64,000 nucleotides of DNA from Reyranella sp. (GCF_017305915.1 NZ_JAFKJN010000033.1:1-64000), one strand, 5' to 3'. Shown: positions 44,695 to 54,796, numbered from the stretch's first letter. Program-made: numbers and translations. The notes: generated by a model not told the origin, from the sequence alone.

Positions 44695-46748
44695 GGCAGG
44701 AACCGGATCTGCTCGAGGCTGGTCAGCGCCGCGGGCGTATCGCCGGCGAGCGCTTCGGTGGCACGCGCCAGGGGATCGACGCTGGCGAGACGGCCGAAGC
44801 TGATGCCGCTCTTCGCCTCGATCGAGCGGATCGGGACTTGCGTGGCGACGCTGAGCTGCGGCGACGTGAAGGCGCCGAAGACGAACTCTTCCTCCGGCTG
44901 CAGGCTCTGCTCCTGGTTCATCTCGTAGCCGGTGGCGCACAGCTTCTTGGTATCGTCGTGGATGAAGGCGACGATCTTCCAAAAGGTCCGCGGGATCCGC
45001 ACGCCGTACATCGCCGGGTCGTCGTCCTCGAAATACGGGCCGGTGAAGACCGACACCTTCATCTCGTCTTCCTTGGTGTGGTCGAGCGCATAATCCTCGA
45101 GGGCCAGCCAGATCGGCGCGTTGAACGCCTGCATCTGGGGCGTCGTGTTGGTGACGTGCATGGAGTCTTCGTTGCCGCGTTTTGCCGTCGCGGCGTTGCC
45201 CCAACCCGGGTCCTCGCGCCGCGTCATGTGCCCGCGGCTGAACTTCGGCGGGCTGCCGTAGCACTCGTTCATGATCTGCTGCGTCTTGGGGATGCGCGGG
45301 TCCCACTTCCAGCCGACGCGCTTGCTCTTCTTCGACTGGCCGCCGTCGATGTTCACGGCACTGAAGAAGCACATGCGGCGGCTGCGGCTCATGACGACCG
45401 AGTAGTGCTCGTAGCGCAGCTCCGTCTCGTCCTTGCCGTCGAGCTTGAAGGCGAGGACGTCGTCGGTGTGGCGCTCGACCTCGGGCAGGTCCACCGTGAA
45501 GGCCTTGCCGTCGCCGAGGAACGACGGGATGTAGCCTTCGCGGTCGCGATAGTCTTCGATGACGGCTTCATTGTCGCCGGGTATGTCGCCGCCGGTATCG
45601 CCGGCCAGCGTGCGCAGCGGCGCCTGCGCCGACAGAACCCGGGGCTGATCGCCCAGCGACACGGTCACGGTCAGCGGTATGGTGAAGCTCGTGCTGGCCG
45701 GGCGGCCCGGCGCGGGCCGACGGGGCGCGACGGCGGCGGCGGGAGGCTTCGGCGGCTTCGCTTCCACGCGGCTCGACCGTCGTCCGGCCTGGACGTCGGC
45801 CAGGATCCGGCTCACGACGTCGCAGCGCACGGCATAGTTGGCGGTGAGGAACGTGCCGCTGAAATGCAGCCCGAGCGCCTTGCCGCTGTCGAGATCGATC
45901 ACGGTGGAGCCCGAATTGCCGCCCAGCGTGGTGCAATTGTGCTGGAGCTCGCGGGCCTCGACCACGGTCACGGCGCCGGGGGCGAGACGCTTCTTGTTGT
46001 AGATCCGCCCGTAGATCTTCTCCATGAGATCCGGTTCGGGGATGCGACTGTCGTAGGCCGGATAGCCGATGGTCGCGACGAACGGCGCCGCTCTGGCCTG
46101 GTCCGCGAGCATGATGGGCGTGGCGAGCTTGGGGTCGCCGCCCGTAATCTTGACCTCGAAGAAGGCGACGTCCGGGCCGGGCGGATCTTCGATGTGAAGC
46201 GGCTTGACCAGCTCGAAGACCAGCGTGTCGGCGTTGCCGATCTCCTGCAGGAAATCCACGCTCGCCGCGATCGGCCCACCGCTGCCGGGCTTGAAGGTGA
46301 AGCCGTCGCCTTTGCGGGCCGCGAATTCGTTGGCGACATGGCGATTGGTCACCAGGATGTTCTCGGCGACCAGCCAACCGGTGCCCACCCAGTCGAGGCG
46401 CGCGCCCTTGAGCTCGATGCGGCCGACCGCGCGGATCGCCGCGCTGAGCGGGGCCTTGGCGTTCTCCAGACGCTGGCGCCAGATCACGCTGTCGGCCTGG
46501 TCGGCGAAGTCGAGCTTGGTCTCGTTGTGCTGGATCGCCAGCACGGGGCGGGTCTGGCGCAGGATGATACTTTCGAGACCGATCTCGTTCTCGATCGGGG
46601 ATCCTGCCGACATCGATTCCAGAGCCGGCACGGACGGCAACGAAGATTGCGCCGTGTCGCGGCCTTCGTTGGCGAGATTGGGGTCGCTGGCGCGGACCGC
46701 ATCGTTGAGCGCTCGCAGGCGTGCGAGCCTTTGCTCCAGCTCGGCCAT
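44691..46748 (-). CDS. Trypsin-like protease fused to NUC-type DNA/RNA endonuclease
   Basis: A 685-aa protein. Residues 100-320 are a trypsin-like protease with His137 (TNRHVAN), Asp193 (GPDVAFFEV) and Ser279 (LGGNSGST). A proline/alanine-rich linker (330-352) leads to a ββα-metal nuclease of the NucA/Serratia type (about 390-635): FSRGHM with His507 as base, NTTPQMQAFN with the metal-binding Asn543, and Glu551 in WLALEDY. No signal peptide, so it would cut the cell's own or invading nucleic acid. ATG 46748 has GGGGAGG upstream. Self-processing of the nuclease by the protease is plausible but inferred. Confidence 0.88.
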   Translation of the reverse strand: MAELEQRLARLRALNDAVRASDPNLANEGRDTAQSSLPSVPALESMSAGSPIENEIGLESIILRQTRPVLAIQHNETKLDFADQADSVIWRQRLENAKAPLSAAIRAVGRIELKGARLDWVGTGWLVAENILVTNRHVANEFAARKGDGFTFKPGSGGPIAASVDFLQEIGNADTLVFELVKPLHIEDPPGPDVAFFEVKITGGDPKLATPIMLADQARAAPFVATIGYPAYDSRIPEPDLMEKIYGRIYNKKRLAPGAVTVVEARELQHNCTTLGGNSGSTVIDLDSGKALGLHFSGTFLTANYAVRCDVVSRILADVQAGRRSSRVEAKPPKPPAAAVAPRRPAPGRPASTSFTIPLTVTVSLGDQPRVLSAQAPLRTLAGDTGGDIPGDNEAVIEDYRDREGYIPSFLGDGKAFTVDLPEVERHTDDVLAFKLDGKDETELRYEHYSVVMSRSRRMCFFSAVNIDGGQSKKSKRVGWKWDPRIPKTQQIMNECYGSPPKFSRGHMTRREDPGWGNAATAKRGNEDSMHVTNTTPQMQAFNAPIWLALEDYALDHTKEDEMKVSVFTGPYFEDDDPAMYGVRIPRTFWKIVAFIHDDTKKLCATGYEMNQEQSLQPEEEFVFGAFTSPQLSVATQVPIRSIEAKSGISFGRLASVDPLARATEALAGDTPAALTSLEQIRFLP

Positions 46749-46805
46749 GTGATCAGCCTCCCCTCTTCTGGAACATGCGCTGCCCTCCGCAGTACGCAGA
46801 TGCAT

Positions 46806-46834
46806 TCATAACGCAAAACTCGGAGAAGCTGCAA
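46806..46834 (-). promoter_or_regulatory. Candidate promoter of the protease/nuclease operon
   Basis: On the minus strand TTGCAG (46829-46834) and TTATGA (46806-46811) are separated by 17 bases, a reasonable -35/-10 pair. Transcription would start about 50 bases before the ATG at 46748, which argues against the longer frame beginning at 46805. Confidence 0.4.
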
Positions 46835-46855
46835 CCGATAGTAGGGTGACCAAAA

Positions 46856-46879
46856 AAAGGCCGCCCTTCGGCGGCCTTT
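46856..46879 (-). terminator. Rho-independent terminator after the acyl-CoA dehydrogenase
   Basis: A 10-bp stem AAAGGCCGCC / GGCGGCCTTT with a 4-base loop. On the minus strand it is followed by more T residues (seven in all), ending transcription of the dehydrogenase at 46915 and insulating the operon that starts downstream. Confidence 0.85.
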
Positions 46880-46914
46880 CACTGGGACAGGGTGTCTGAC
46901 CTAGTTGTACTTGT

Positions 46915-48138
<1,224 letters not shown>

Positions 48139-48253
48139 GCCCGTCTCCCTGTCGCGTGCTGCGGCGGACTCTGGCGGAAATCCGTGGCAATGTGAACGGC
48201 CATTCAGCCGCGCTATGGCGTTTCGGCGTGCGGCCTGCCGGAGGAAATCACCC

Positions 48254-49348
48254 ATGAAAATCACGGGTTACGAAGCCATCGCCCTCAAGGTGCTGGAGGA
48301 CGATCCGCTGGCCAACATGCCGGAGGAGGCGGGCCGTACGCGCCCGGCGGTGGCGCTCAGGCTGCGCACCGACCAAGGCATCGAGGGCATCGGCGTCACG
48401 CTCTACGGCCGGATGATGAAGACCCTGCACACCGCGGTCGACGAGCTGGCGGCGCTGACCGTCGGCGAGGATCCGATGCGCATCGAGGCGATCGCCGCCA
48501 AGCTGCGCAACAACAGCGGCGATGCCGGGCCGGGCGGCATCTTCACCCTGGCGCTGTCCGCCATCGACACCGCGCTGTGGGACATCAAGGGCAAGGCGCT
48601 GAACCAGCCGCTGTGGAAGCTGCTGGGCGGCCATCGCGATCGCGTGCCGACCTATGCTTCGGGCTCGCTGCGCCGCGGCCTCACCGACAAGCAGGCGCAG
48701 CAGGCGGCCGAGACGCTGCTCAGGAAGGGCTTCAAGGAGATGAAGACCCAGATGGGCCTGCCCGGCGATCCGACGCCGGCCGACGAGGTGCGCCGCGTCA
48801 AGGTGATCCGCGACGTGATCGGGCCCGACATCAAGCTGATGTGCGACATCAACCAGCGCTGGCGGCCCGAGCAGGCGATCGACATCGGCCATCGTGTCGA
48901 GGAAGCGGGCGTCGGCCTGTTCTGGCTCGAGGACGTGACCGCGGCCGACGACTACCAGGGCCTGGCGCGCGTCACCGCCGCGCTCAAGACGCCGGTCGCC
49001 GGCGGCGAGTACGTCTGGGGCATCCAGCCGTTCCGGCAGATGATCCAGGCGCACTCGGTCGACATCGTGATGATCGATCTCGCGCGCGTCGGCGGCCCGA
49101 CGCAATGGATGAAGGTTGCCGGCATGGCCGAGGCCTTCAACCTGCCGGTGGTCAGCCATGTCATGCCCGAGACGCTGGTGCACATGGTGGCGGCCTGCCC
49201 CAACGGCCTCACCGTCGAGTACATGCCGTGGATGGTGGCGCTCTACCAGGAGACGCCGGCGATCGAGAACGGCCAGATGGTGCTGTCGCAGAAGCCGGGG
49301 CTCGGCCTCACCTTCGACGAGGCGGCGATCAAGAAGTTTCGCGCATAG
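48254..49348 (+). CDS. Mandelate racemase/muconate lactonizing enzyme-family protein
   Basis: A 364-aa enolase-superfamily enzyme: N-terminal capping domain, then a TIM barrel. KTQMGLPGD carries the Lys acid/base position, LMCDINQRW the first metal Asp, LFWLEDVTAADD the Glu, and GEYVWGIQPFRQM / VSHVMPETL the third ligand and the His. The arrangement fits dehydratases or racemases of sugar acids or related hydroxy acids. GGAGGAAAT precedes ATG 48254. Followed by a CoA ligase gene on the same strand. Confidence 0.88.
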   Translation: MKITGYEAIALKVLEDDPLANMPEEAGRTRPAVALRLRTDQGIEGIGVTLYGRMMKTLHTAVDELAALTVGEDPMRIEAIAAKLRNNSGDAGPGGIFTLALSAIDTALWDIKGKALNQPLWKLLGGHRDRVPTYASGSLRRGLTDKQAQQAAETLLRKGFKEMKTQMGLPGDPTPADEVRRVKVIRDVIGPDIKLMCDINQRWRPEQAIDIGHRVEEAGVGLFWLEDVTAADDYQGLARVTAALKTPVAGGEYVWGIQPFRQMIQAHSVDIVMIDLARVGGPTQWMKVAGMAEAFNLPVVSHVMPETLVHMVAACPNGLTVEYMPWMVALYQETPAIENGQMVLSQKPGLGLTFDEAAIKKFRA

Positions 49349-49417
49349 CGGCGCTCTTGCGGACCGGTCCGCTGGCGGCCTACATGGACCGCCAACGAGA
49401 ACAAAGAGGAACCGCCG

Positions 49418-51280
49418 GTGGATAGTCTGTTGCAGGCCCCGTTCAAGCCGATCGATTTCCTGAGCCGCGACATCACGGTCGAGCGGCGCGCCGACGGCAC
49501 GATCCTGCTGCAGTCGAACCATGCGCTGAAGCCCTACGAGAAGCACGTGCCGGCGTTCCTGGCGAAGTGGGCGCGCGAGGCGCCGGATCGGGTCTGGCTG
49601 GCGCAGCGCCGCGGGCCCGGTCGTGAATGGCTGAAGGTGACCTACGCCGAAGCCAAGAAGCAGGTCGATACGGTGACGCAGGCGCTGATCGATCGCGGCT
49701 TCGGGCCGGACAAGGCGGTGATGATCCTGTCGTCGAACTCGATCGAGTTCGCGCTGCTGTCGATGGCGGCGATGCAGGCGCGCGCGCCGCTCGCCCCGGT
49801 GTCGCCGGCCTACTCGGTGATGAGCCGCGATCACGCCAAGCTGAAATACGTCTTCGATCTCATCAAGCCGGGCCTGGTGTTCGTGCAGAACGGTGAGATC
49901 TACGCCGATGCGCTGGTCGCCCTCGATCTCGACGGCGTGTTGCTGGTCCATGTCGACAAGGCGCCGCCGAAGATGCAATCGCTGCCGTGGAGCGAGCTGG
50001 CCGCCACCCTGCCGACCGACGCCGTGCAGAAGTCGATCGACCGGATCGAGCCCAAGACCGTCGGCAAATTCCTGTTCACCTCGGGCAGCACCGGCATGCC
50101 CAAGGCGGTGATCAACACCCAGGAGATGATGTGCGCCAACCTGGCGATGGGCCAGATGGCGCGCGTGCGCAAGCCGAGCGATCCCGTGCCGGTGATGCTC
50201 GACTGGCTGCCGTGGAACCACACGATGGGCGGCAACGCGACCTTCCAGGGCAATCTCGCCGAAGGCGGCACGACCTGGATCGACGACGGCAAGCCACTGC
50301 CCGGCCTGTTCGAGGAGACGCTCAGAAACCTGCGCGAGATCTCGCCGACTTACTTCGCCAACGTGCCGGCGGGCTACGCCATGCTGGCGACCGCGCTCGA
50401 GAAGGACGAACTCCTGGCGCAGAAATTCTTCAAGAACCTCAACTCGCTCGCCTATGGCGGCGCGACCCTGTCGAGTGATCTGTACGACCGCATGGAGCGC
50501 CTGGCGGTGAAGCACACCGGCTATCGGCTGCCGTTCGTCACCGGCTGGGGCTCGACCGAGACCGCGCCGACGGCGACCACGGTGCACTGGGCCTCCGAGC
50601 GCGTCGGCCTGGTCGGCCTGCCGTTCCCCGGCGTGCAGCTCAAGATGGTGCCGACCGGCGAGGCGGGGCGCTACGAGCTCCGCCTCAAGAGCGTGATCGT
50701 GACGCCGGGCTACTATAAGCAGCCCGACCTCACGGCCCAGATGTTCGACGACGAGGGCTTCTACCAGATCGGCGACGCCGGCCGCTTCGTCGACCCGAAC
50801 GATCCCGCCCAGGGTCTGGTGTTCGACGGCCGCGTGGTCGAGGACTTCAAGCTCTCCAGCGGCACCTTCGTGCTGGTCGGCACGCTGCGCAGCACGGCGG
50901 TGGCCGCGGTGTCGCCGGTGCTGCAGGACGCCGTCGTCTGCGGCCAGGACCGCGACTATGTCGGATTGCTGGGGTTCCCCAATGTCGCAGCCTGCCGGCG
51001 GGTCGCGGGCGACGAGGACGTGCAGCTCCCGGCCGACAAGGTGCTGGCGCATCCCAAGGTGGTCGAGACGATCAAGCGCGGGCTGGCCGCGATGAATGCC
51101 GAGGCGAAGGGATCGTCGATGAAGGTCACGCGCGTGCTGCTGATGGACGAGCCGCCCTCGGTCGACGGCCACGAGATCACCGACAAGGGCTACATCAACC
51201 AGCGCGCCACGCTCGATCGTCGTAAGGCGCTGGTGGACAGGCTCTATGCCGGCGGCGAGGGTGTGATCGAGATCGACTAG
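49418..51280 (+). CDS. Feruloyl-CoA synthase-like acyl-CoA ligase
   Basis: A 620-aa ANL-superfamily ligase. The P-loop TSGSTGMPKAVINTQ is intact, followed by motif GWGSTETAPT and YQIGDAGRFVDPNDPAQGLVFDGR. FDGRVVEDFKLSSGTFV replaces the usual GR.kd.ik hinge as in feruloyl-CoA synthases. It activates an aromatic or phenylpropenoid acid to the CoA ester through an adenylate. GTG start at 49418 with AGAGGA upstream. Upstream of a small NTF2-like gene in the same direction. Confidence 0.85.
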   Translation: MDSLLQAPFKPIDFLSRDITVERRADGTILLQSNHALKPYEKHVPAFLAKWAREAPDRVWLAQRRGPGREWLKVTYAEAKKQVDTVTQALIDRGFGPDKAVMILSSNSIEFALLSMAAMQARAPLAPVSPAYSVMSRDHAKLKYVFDLIKPGLVFVQNGEIYADALVALDLDGVLLVHVDKAPPKMQSLPWSELAATLPTDAVQKSIDRIEPKTVGKFLFTSGSTGMPKAVINTQEMMCANLAMGQMARVRKPSDPVPVMLDWLPWNHTMGGNATFQGNLAEGGTTWIDDGKPLPGLFEETLRNLREISPTYFANVPAGYAMLATALEKDELLAQKFFKNLNSLAYGGATLSSDLYDRMERLAVKHTGYRLPFVTGWGSTETAPTATTVHWASERVGLVGLPFPGVQLKMVPTGEAGRYELRLKSVIVTPGYYKQPDLTAQMFDDEGFYQIGDAGRFVDPNDPAQGLVFDGRVVEDFKLSSGTFVLVGTLRSTAVAAVSPVLQDAVVCGQDRDYVGLLGFPNVAACRRVAGDEDVQLPADKVLAHPKVVETIKRGLAAMNAEAKGSSMKVTRVLLMDEPPSVDGHEITDKGYINQRATLDRRKALVDRLYAGGEGVIEID

Positions 51281-51291
51281 CGGAGGACGCC

Positions 51292-51663
51292 ATGGCAGGC
51301 AACGGACAGACGGTGATCGACCTCGACAACAAGCGCATGCAGGCGATGGCGGCGAAGGATGTCGCGACGCTCGAGGCGCTGATCGCCGACGACCTGGTCT
51401 ACACCCATTCCTCGGCGCGGCTCGACACCAAGCGCAGCCTGATCGACGGCATGACCTCGGGGAAGACGGTCTACACCGCCGTCGAGCCGTCCAACGTCAA
51501 GGCGCAGGATCTCGGCGACGCGGTCGTGCTGACCGGCGAATGCCAGATCAAGGTCACGTCCAACGGCACGCCGAACGCCTTCGGCGTGCGCTTCACCGAT
51601 GTCTATGCCAAACGCAGCGGGCGCTGGCAGATGGTGACGTGGCAGTCGACCCGACTGCCCTAG
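51292..51663 (+). CDS. NTF2/SnoaL-like small protein
   Basis: A 123-aa protein of the DUF4440/SnoaL-like cone fold: DNKRMQAMAAKDVATLEALIADDLVYTHSSARLDTKRSLIDGM in blocks and the closing RSGRWQMVTWQSTRL. Members are small hydratases, isomerases or binding proteins. It begins 11 bases after the CoA ligase and is likely co-transcribed. No catalytic assignment possible. Confidence 0.87.
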   Translation: MAGNGQTVIDLDNKRMQAMAAKDVATLEALIADDLVYTHSSARLDTKRSLIDGMTSGKTVYTAVEPSNVKAQDLGDAVVLTGECQIKVTSNGTPNAFGVRFTDVYAKRSGRWQMVTWQSTRLP

Positions 51664-51729
51664 TCCCGCCCCGCAAACGGACAATCCGGCTTGCGAACAT
51701 GCGGCAGGACGCCCAAATGATGCGGGGTG

Positions 51730-51741
51730 CTGACCGGTCAG
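51730..51741. promoter_or_regulatory. Palindrome before the deazaflavin-type reductase gene
   Basis: A perfect 12-base palindrome CTGACCGGTCAG lies 16 bases before the ATG at 51757 and extends loosely on both sides (G...T). Sites of this form are used by TetR-type repressors; no regulator is encoded next to it. Tentative. Confidence 0.35.
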
Positions 51742-51756
51742 TGTGAGGAGACGGTG

Positions 51757-52221
51757 ATGATCGAAGCGAAGATTCCCGAGAATCTGCCGAAGTGGATGTC
51801 GGACCACGTCGACCGCTATCTGAAGAGCGGCGGCGAGGACGGCCATATGTACACGATCAAGCCGCAGGGCATGGACAAGGAGATCACCGTCCCCGCGCTG
51901 CTGCTGGTGACCAAGGGCCGCAAGAGCGGCGAGAAGTACCTGTTCCCGCTGTTCTACGGCGACACCGACAATGGTGGTCAGTACATCGTCGCCTCCAAGG
52001 GCGGCGCGCCGGATCATCCCGGCTGGTACAAGAACCTCGTCGCCAATCCCGAGGTCGAGGTGCAGGTCGGCGCCAAGACGGTGAAGGCCAGGGCCCGCAC
52101 CGTGTCCGGGCCTGAGCGGGCGAAGCTGTGGGAAGGCGCGCTGAAGTTCTGGCCGCCCTACGCCGACTACGCGAAGAAGACGCCGCGCGAGATTCCGGTC
52201 GTGGTGCTGGATCCGGTGTAA
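51757..52221 (+). CDS. DDN-like (deazaflavin-dependent nitroreductase family) oxidoreductase
   Basis: A 154-aa split-barrel protein: LLLVTKGRKSGEKYLFPLFYG, YIVASKGGAPDHPGWYKNL and EVEVQVGAKTVKARAR are the family blocks, the Gly-Gly-Ala-Pro-x-His-Pro-x-Trp motif binding F420 or a flavin. With several luciferase-like oxidoreductases of the F420/FMN type nearby, an F420-linked redox role is possible; F420 synthesis genes are not in the window. ATG 51757 follows GAGGAG. Confidence 0.85.
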   Translation: MIEAKIPENLPKWMSDHVDRYLKSGGEDGHMYTIKPQGMDKEITVPALLLVTKGRKSGEKYLFPLFYGDTDNGGQYIVASKGGAPDHPGWYKNLVANPEVEVQVGAKTVKARARTVSGPERAKLWEGALKFWPPYADYAKKTPREIPVVVLDPV

Positions 52222-52236
52222 GACCCCCCACCCCGA

Positions 52237-52293
52237 CCCTCCCCCTGCGGGGGAGGGAGGCATGATCATGAACCCTCCCCTGCAGGGGGAGGG
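52237..52293. repeat. Pair of GC-rich palindromes between convergent genes
   Basis: CCCTCCCCC-TGC-GGGGGAGGG (52237-52257) and CCCTCCCC-TGCA-GGGGGAGGG (52273-52293) are separated by CATGATCATG, itself palindromic. Flanking GACCCCCCACCCC and TTGGGAGGGGGATC can pair as an outer stem (about 52222-52307). REP-like; probably also a bidirectional terminator. Confidence 0.7.
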
Positions 52294-52305
52294 TTGGGAG
52301 GGGGA

Positions 52306-53256
52306 TCAGATCTTCTCGATCACGGCTGAGCGGAAGCGTTTCATCTCGGCCAGCACCGCGTCGGCGGTCGGCCGGCCGAAGTCGATGTCGATCGCGCCGA
52401 CGCCCATCTTCTCCAGCGCCCGGAAGTCGGCGATCAGGTCGGCTTCGCTGCCGGAGAACAATCGCCGCTCGCCGTCGTTGGCCTTGGCCGGCACCGCCGC
52501 GCCGTAGCGCTTCACCCGGAAGCTGACGCCGACCGAACCGGGATCGCGGCCGGCCTCGGCCGTCGCCTGGCGCAGGCGGGCGATGCCTTGTTCGAGCCGC
52601 GGCAGGGTGTCGAGCAGGTGCTGGTTGTTGCTGCCGATCGGATACCAGGCCTCGGCAATGCGCGCGGCACGGCGGATCGCATTCAGGCCCTCGCCGCCGA
52701 CCCAGATCGGCACCGGCTGCTGCACCGGCTTGGGCTCGAGCACGATGCCGTCGAACTTCACGTACTTGCCCGCGAACTTCGGTTGGGCCTCGGTCCACAG
52801 CACGCGGAAGGCGTCGATATATTCGTCGGTGACCTTGCCGCGGTCGGGGAACGGCGTGGTGACCACCGCATCGAACTCGGTCTTGAGCCATCCCGCGCCG
52901 ATGCCGACCACCAGCCGCCCGCCGCTCAGCACGTCGAGCGTCGACAGCATCTTGGCCGCCAGCACCGCCGGCCGATGCGGCACGACCAGCACGGCCGCGA
53001 CGAGACGGATGCGCGAGGTCTTGGCCGCGATCCAGGCCATGCCCATGAGCTGCTCGTGGCGTTCGAGCGGCGCCTCCTCGTAGAACGCGCCATCCTCCGA
53101 GTAGGGGTAGCCCGGCACCTTGGTGTCGGGCAGCACGACATGGTCGGTGACGGTGAGGTAGTCGAAGCCCATCGCCTCGCCCTCGACGGCGAGGCGGGTC
53201 ATGTCGACGACTTTGGAGAGCGGCCCCGAGTTCGGGAGATTGAAGCCGATCTGCAT
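52306..53256 (-). CDS. Luciferase-like (LLM) F420-type oxidoreductase
   Basis: A 316-aa TIM-barrel flavin/F420 monooxygenase: IGFNLPNSGPL at the start, DYLTVTDHVVLPD, MLSTLDVLSGGRLVVGIGAGWLKTEFDA, the hallmark of LLM F420-dependent enzymes. It overlaps the TauD gene by ATGA and should work in the same pathway, oxygenating or reducing an organic substrate. Cofactor type (FMN or F420) is not decidable from sequence alone. Confidence 0.88.
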   Translation of the reverse strand: MQIGFNLPNSGPLSKVVDMTRLAVEGEAMGFDYLTVTDHVVLPDTKVPGYPYSEDGAFYEEAPLERHEQLMGMAWIAAKTSRIRLVAAVLVVPHRPAVLAAKMLSTLDVLSGGRLVVGIGAGWLKTEFDAVVTTPFPDRGKVTDEYIDAFRVLWTEAQPKFAGKYVKFDGIVLEPKPVQQPVPIWVGGEGLNAIRRAARIAEAWYPIGSNNQHLLDTLPRLEQGIARLRQATAEAGRDPGSVGVSFRVKRYGAAVPAKANDGERRLFSGSEADLIADFRALEKMGVGAIDIDFGRPTADAVLAEMKRFRSAVIEKI

Positions 53257-54143
53257 CAGGCGGCGAGCTGCTTGGCGGTCGGGCCGTCACCGGCCAAGGT
53301 CGTGCGTCGCATGTCGCGCGGCTCGTGCGCCGGGAAGGGGCGGGCGCGATGCATGGTCTGTCGGTTGTCCCACATCACCAGATCGCCGATCCGCCACTTG
53401 TGGGTGTAGACGAACTCGCGCTGGGTGGCGTGCTCGATCAGGTCGCGCAAGTAGCCGCGCGCCTCGGGCATCGGCCAGCCGACGATGCCGCCGGCATGGC
53501 TCGACAGATAGAGCGACTTGCGCCCCGTCACCGGATGGGTGCGCACCATGCACTGGCGCACCGGCTTGAAGCGCTCGCGCTCCTCGTCGGTGAAGTCGTA
53601 GAAGCCGATGATCTGGCGCGAGTACATCTGGCTGTGCTCGCACACCATGTCCTGCACTTCCGCCTTGGTCTCGTCGTCGAGCGCGTCGTAGGCGGCGCGC
53701 ATGTCGGCGAACTGCGTGTTGCCGCCCTTCGACGGGATGCTGACCGCGCGCAGCAGCGAGTACTTGGCCGGCGTCACCTTGAACGAGCTGTCGGAATGCC
53801 ACAGCCGGTTGCCGATCGCGAACAGCCGCCGCCGATCCTCCCGCGCATAAGGCTTGTCGTTCTTGTCGAGGTTGGAGACGTCGGCGAAGGTCGTCGGCAG
53901 GCGCGTCTCGTTGGCGGCACGCAGGCTGGTGCCGATCGCATGCTCGATGTCGCCCAGGCTCTGGGTGAAGGCGAGCTGCTGCGCGTCGCTGATGTGCTGC
54001 TGGTTGCGGAACACCAGCACGGCGTACTTGTCCATGCCGGCGTGGATGGCGGCCACGTCCTCAGCCGTCATCGGCTTGGCCATGTCGATGCCGTCGACCT
54101 CGCCCCCTAAGCAGGGACCGACCTGCCGGATCGTGATCGCCAT
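53256..54143 (-). CDS. TauD/TfdA-family Fe(II)/2-oxoglutarate dioxygenase
   Basis: A 295-aa dioxygenase. The iron facial triad is His-x-Asp in RLWHSDSSF and the distal His in RQTMHRARPF; the oxoglutarate Arg is in EPRDMRRTTL near the end. Length is typical. TfdA relatives hydroxylate sulfonates, 2,4-D-like ethers or phenoxy acids. ATG 54143 has GGGAGG upstream and discards an overlap frame. Coupled to the LLM gene downstream. Confidence 0.92.
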   Translation of the reverse strand: MAITIRQVGPCLGGEVDGIDMAKPMTAEDVAAIHAGMDKYAVLVFRNQQHISDAQQLAFTQSLGDIEHAIGTSLRAANETRLPTTFADVSNLDKNDKPYAREDRRRLFAIGNRLWHSDSSFKVTPAKYSLLRAVSIPSKGGNTQFADMRAAYDALDDETKAEVQDMVCEHSQMYSRQIIGFYDFTDEERERFKPVRQCMVRTHPVTGRKSLYLSSHAGGIVGWPMPEARGYLRDLIEHATQREFVYTHKWRIGDLVMWDNRQTMHRARPFPAHEPRDMRRTTLAGDGPTAKQLAA

Positions 54144-54154
54144 CCTGACCTCCC

Positions 54155-54775
54155 TTACTTGAGCGGAGAGAACTTGGCTGGGATGGCGAGCGTCGTCTCC
54201 TGGCGCAGCATCACGATGCTGGGGTCGCGCGGCGGCGGCCAGATTCCCTTGGCGACGGCCTCGCCGCGGATGCGCTCGCGCTCGCCCATGTTCTTGTAGG
54301 CCCAGACATGGGTCCACTGGTTGAGCGAGCCGATGTCGGAGAAGCCCGCGAAGATCAGCGGCGAGAGGGCGACGCGCGCCTTGATGTGCTTGGACCAGAC
54401 GTCCATCACTTTGGGAACCATGTTGGGGGCATAGGTGTAGGTGCGGAACTCGTAGATACCGCCATGCTCGCCCGGCGCGAAGTTGGGCGAGAACGGTGCG
54501 CCGAGCAGGATCTTGCTCTCCATGTTGACCACGAAGTCGGCGATCGCCGGCGGCCAGACTTTCTTCTCGACGACCTCGGCGCGGATCTTGGCGCGCTCGT
54601 TGGTATCCTTGTACGGCCAGATGTGGATGATCTGGTTCAGCGTGCCCACTTCGCTGCGCCAGAAGCCCGCCAGCGGCGAGTACTTGACCCGCTCGGCGAT
54701 TTTGTCGGCGAAAGCCTGCTCGGCCTGCGGCACGGTGCCCGGCTTCAGGGTGTAGGTGCGGACTTCGTAGATCAT
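54155..54775 (-). CDS. NIPSNAP-family protein, two domains
   Basis: A 206-aa protein made of two ferredoxin-like NIPSNAP repeats: MIYEVRTYTLKPGTVPQAEQAF with GTLNQIIHIWPYKDTNERAKIRAE, and GGIYEFRTYTYAPNMVPKVMDVW with GSLNQWTHVWAYKNMGERERIRGE. The family is a dimeric alpha-beta barrel often near oxygenases. Eleven bases upstream of TauD on the same strand, so co-expressed with it. Confidence 0.92.
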   Translation of the reverse strand: MIYEVRTYTLKPGTVPQAEQAFADKIAERVKYSPLAGFWRSEVGTLNQIIHIWPYKDTNERAKIRAEVVEKKVWPPAIADFVVNMESKILLGAPFSPNFAPGEHGGIYEFRTYTYAPNMVPKVMDVWSKHIKARVALSPLIFAGFSDIGSLNQWTHVWAYKNMGERERIRGEAVAKGIWPPPRDPSIVMLRQETTLAIPAKFSPLK

Positions 54776-54796
54776 CGTTTTCTCCCTTGGTTCCGT

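Noticed and set aside
40712..46748. Mobile island or prophage origin of the protease/nuclease operon
   Set aside because: No integrase, transposase, att-like repeat or clear change in base composition was found at the borders, so transfer cannot be claimed.
48248..51172. Open frame of 974 codons on the - strand
   Set aside because: Antisense to the enolase-superfamily and CoA ligase genes, whose motifs are complete; GC bias explains the lack of stops.
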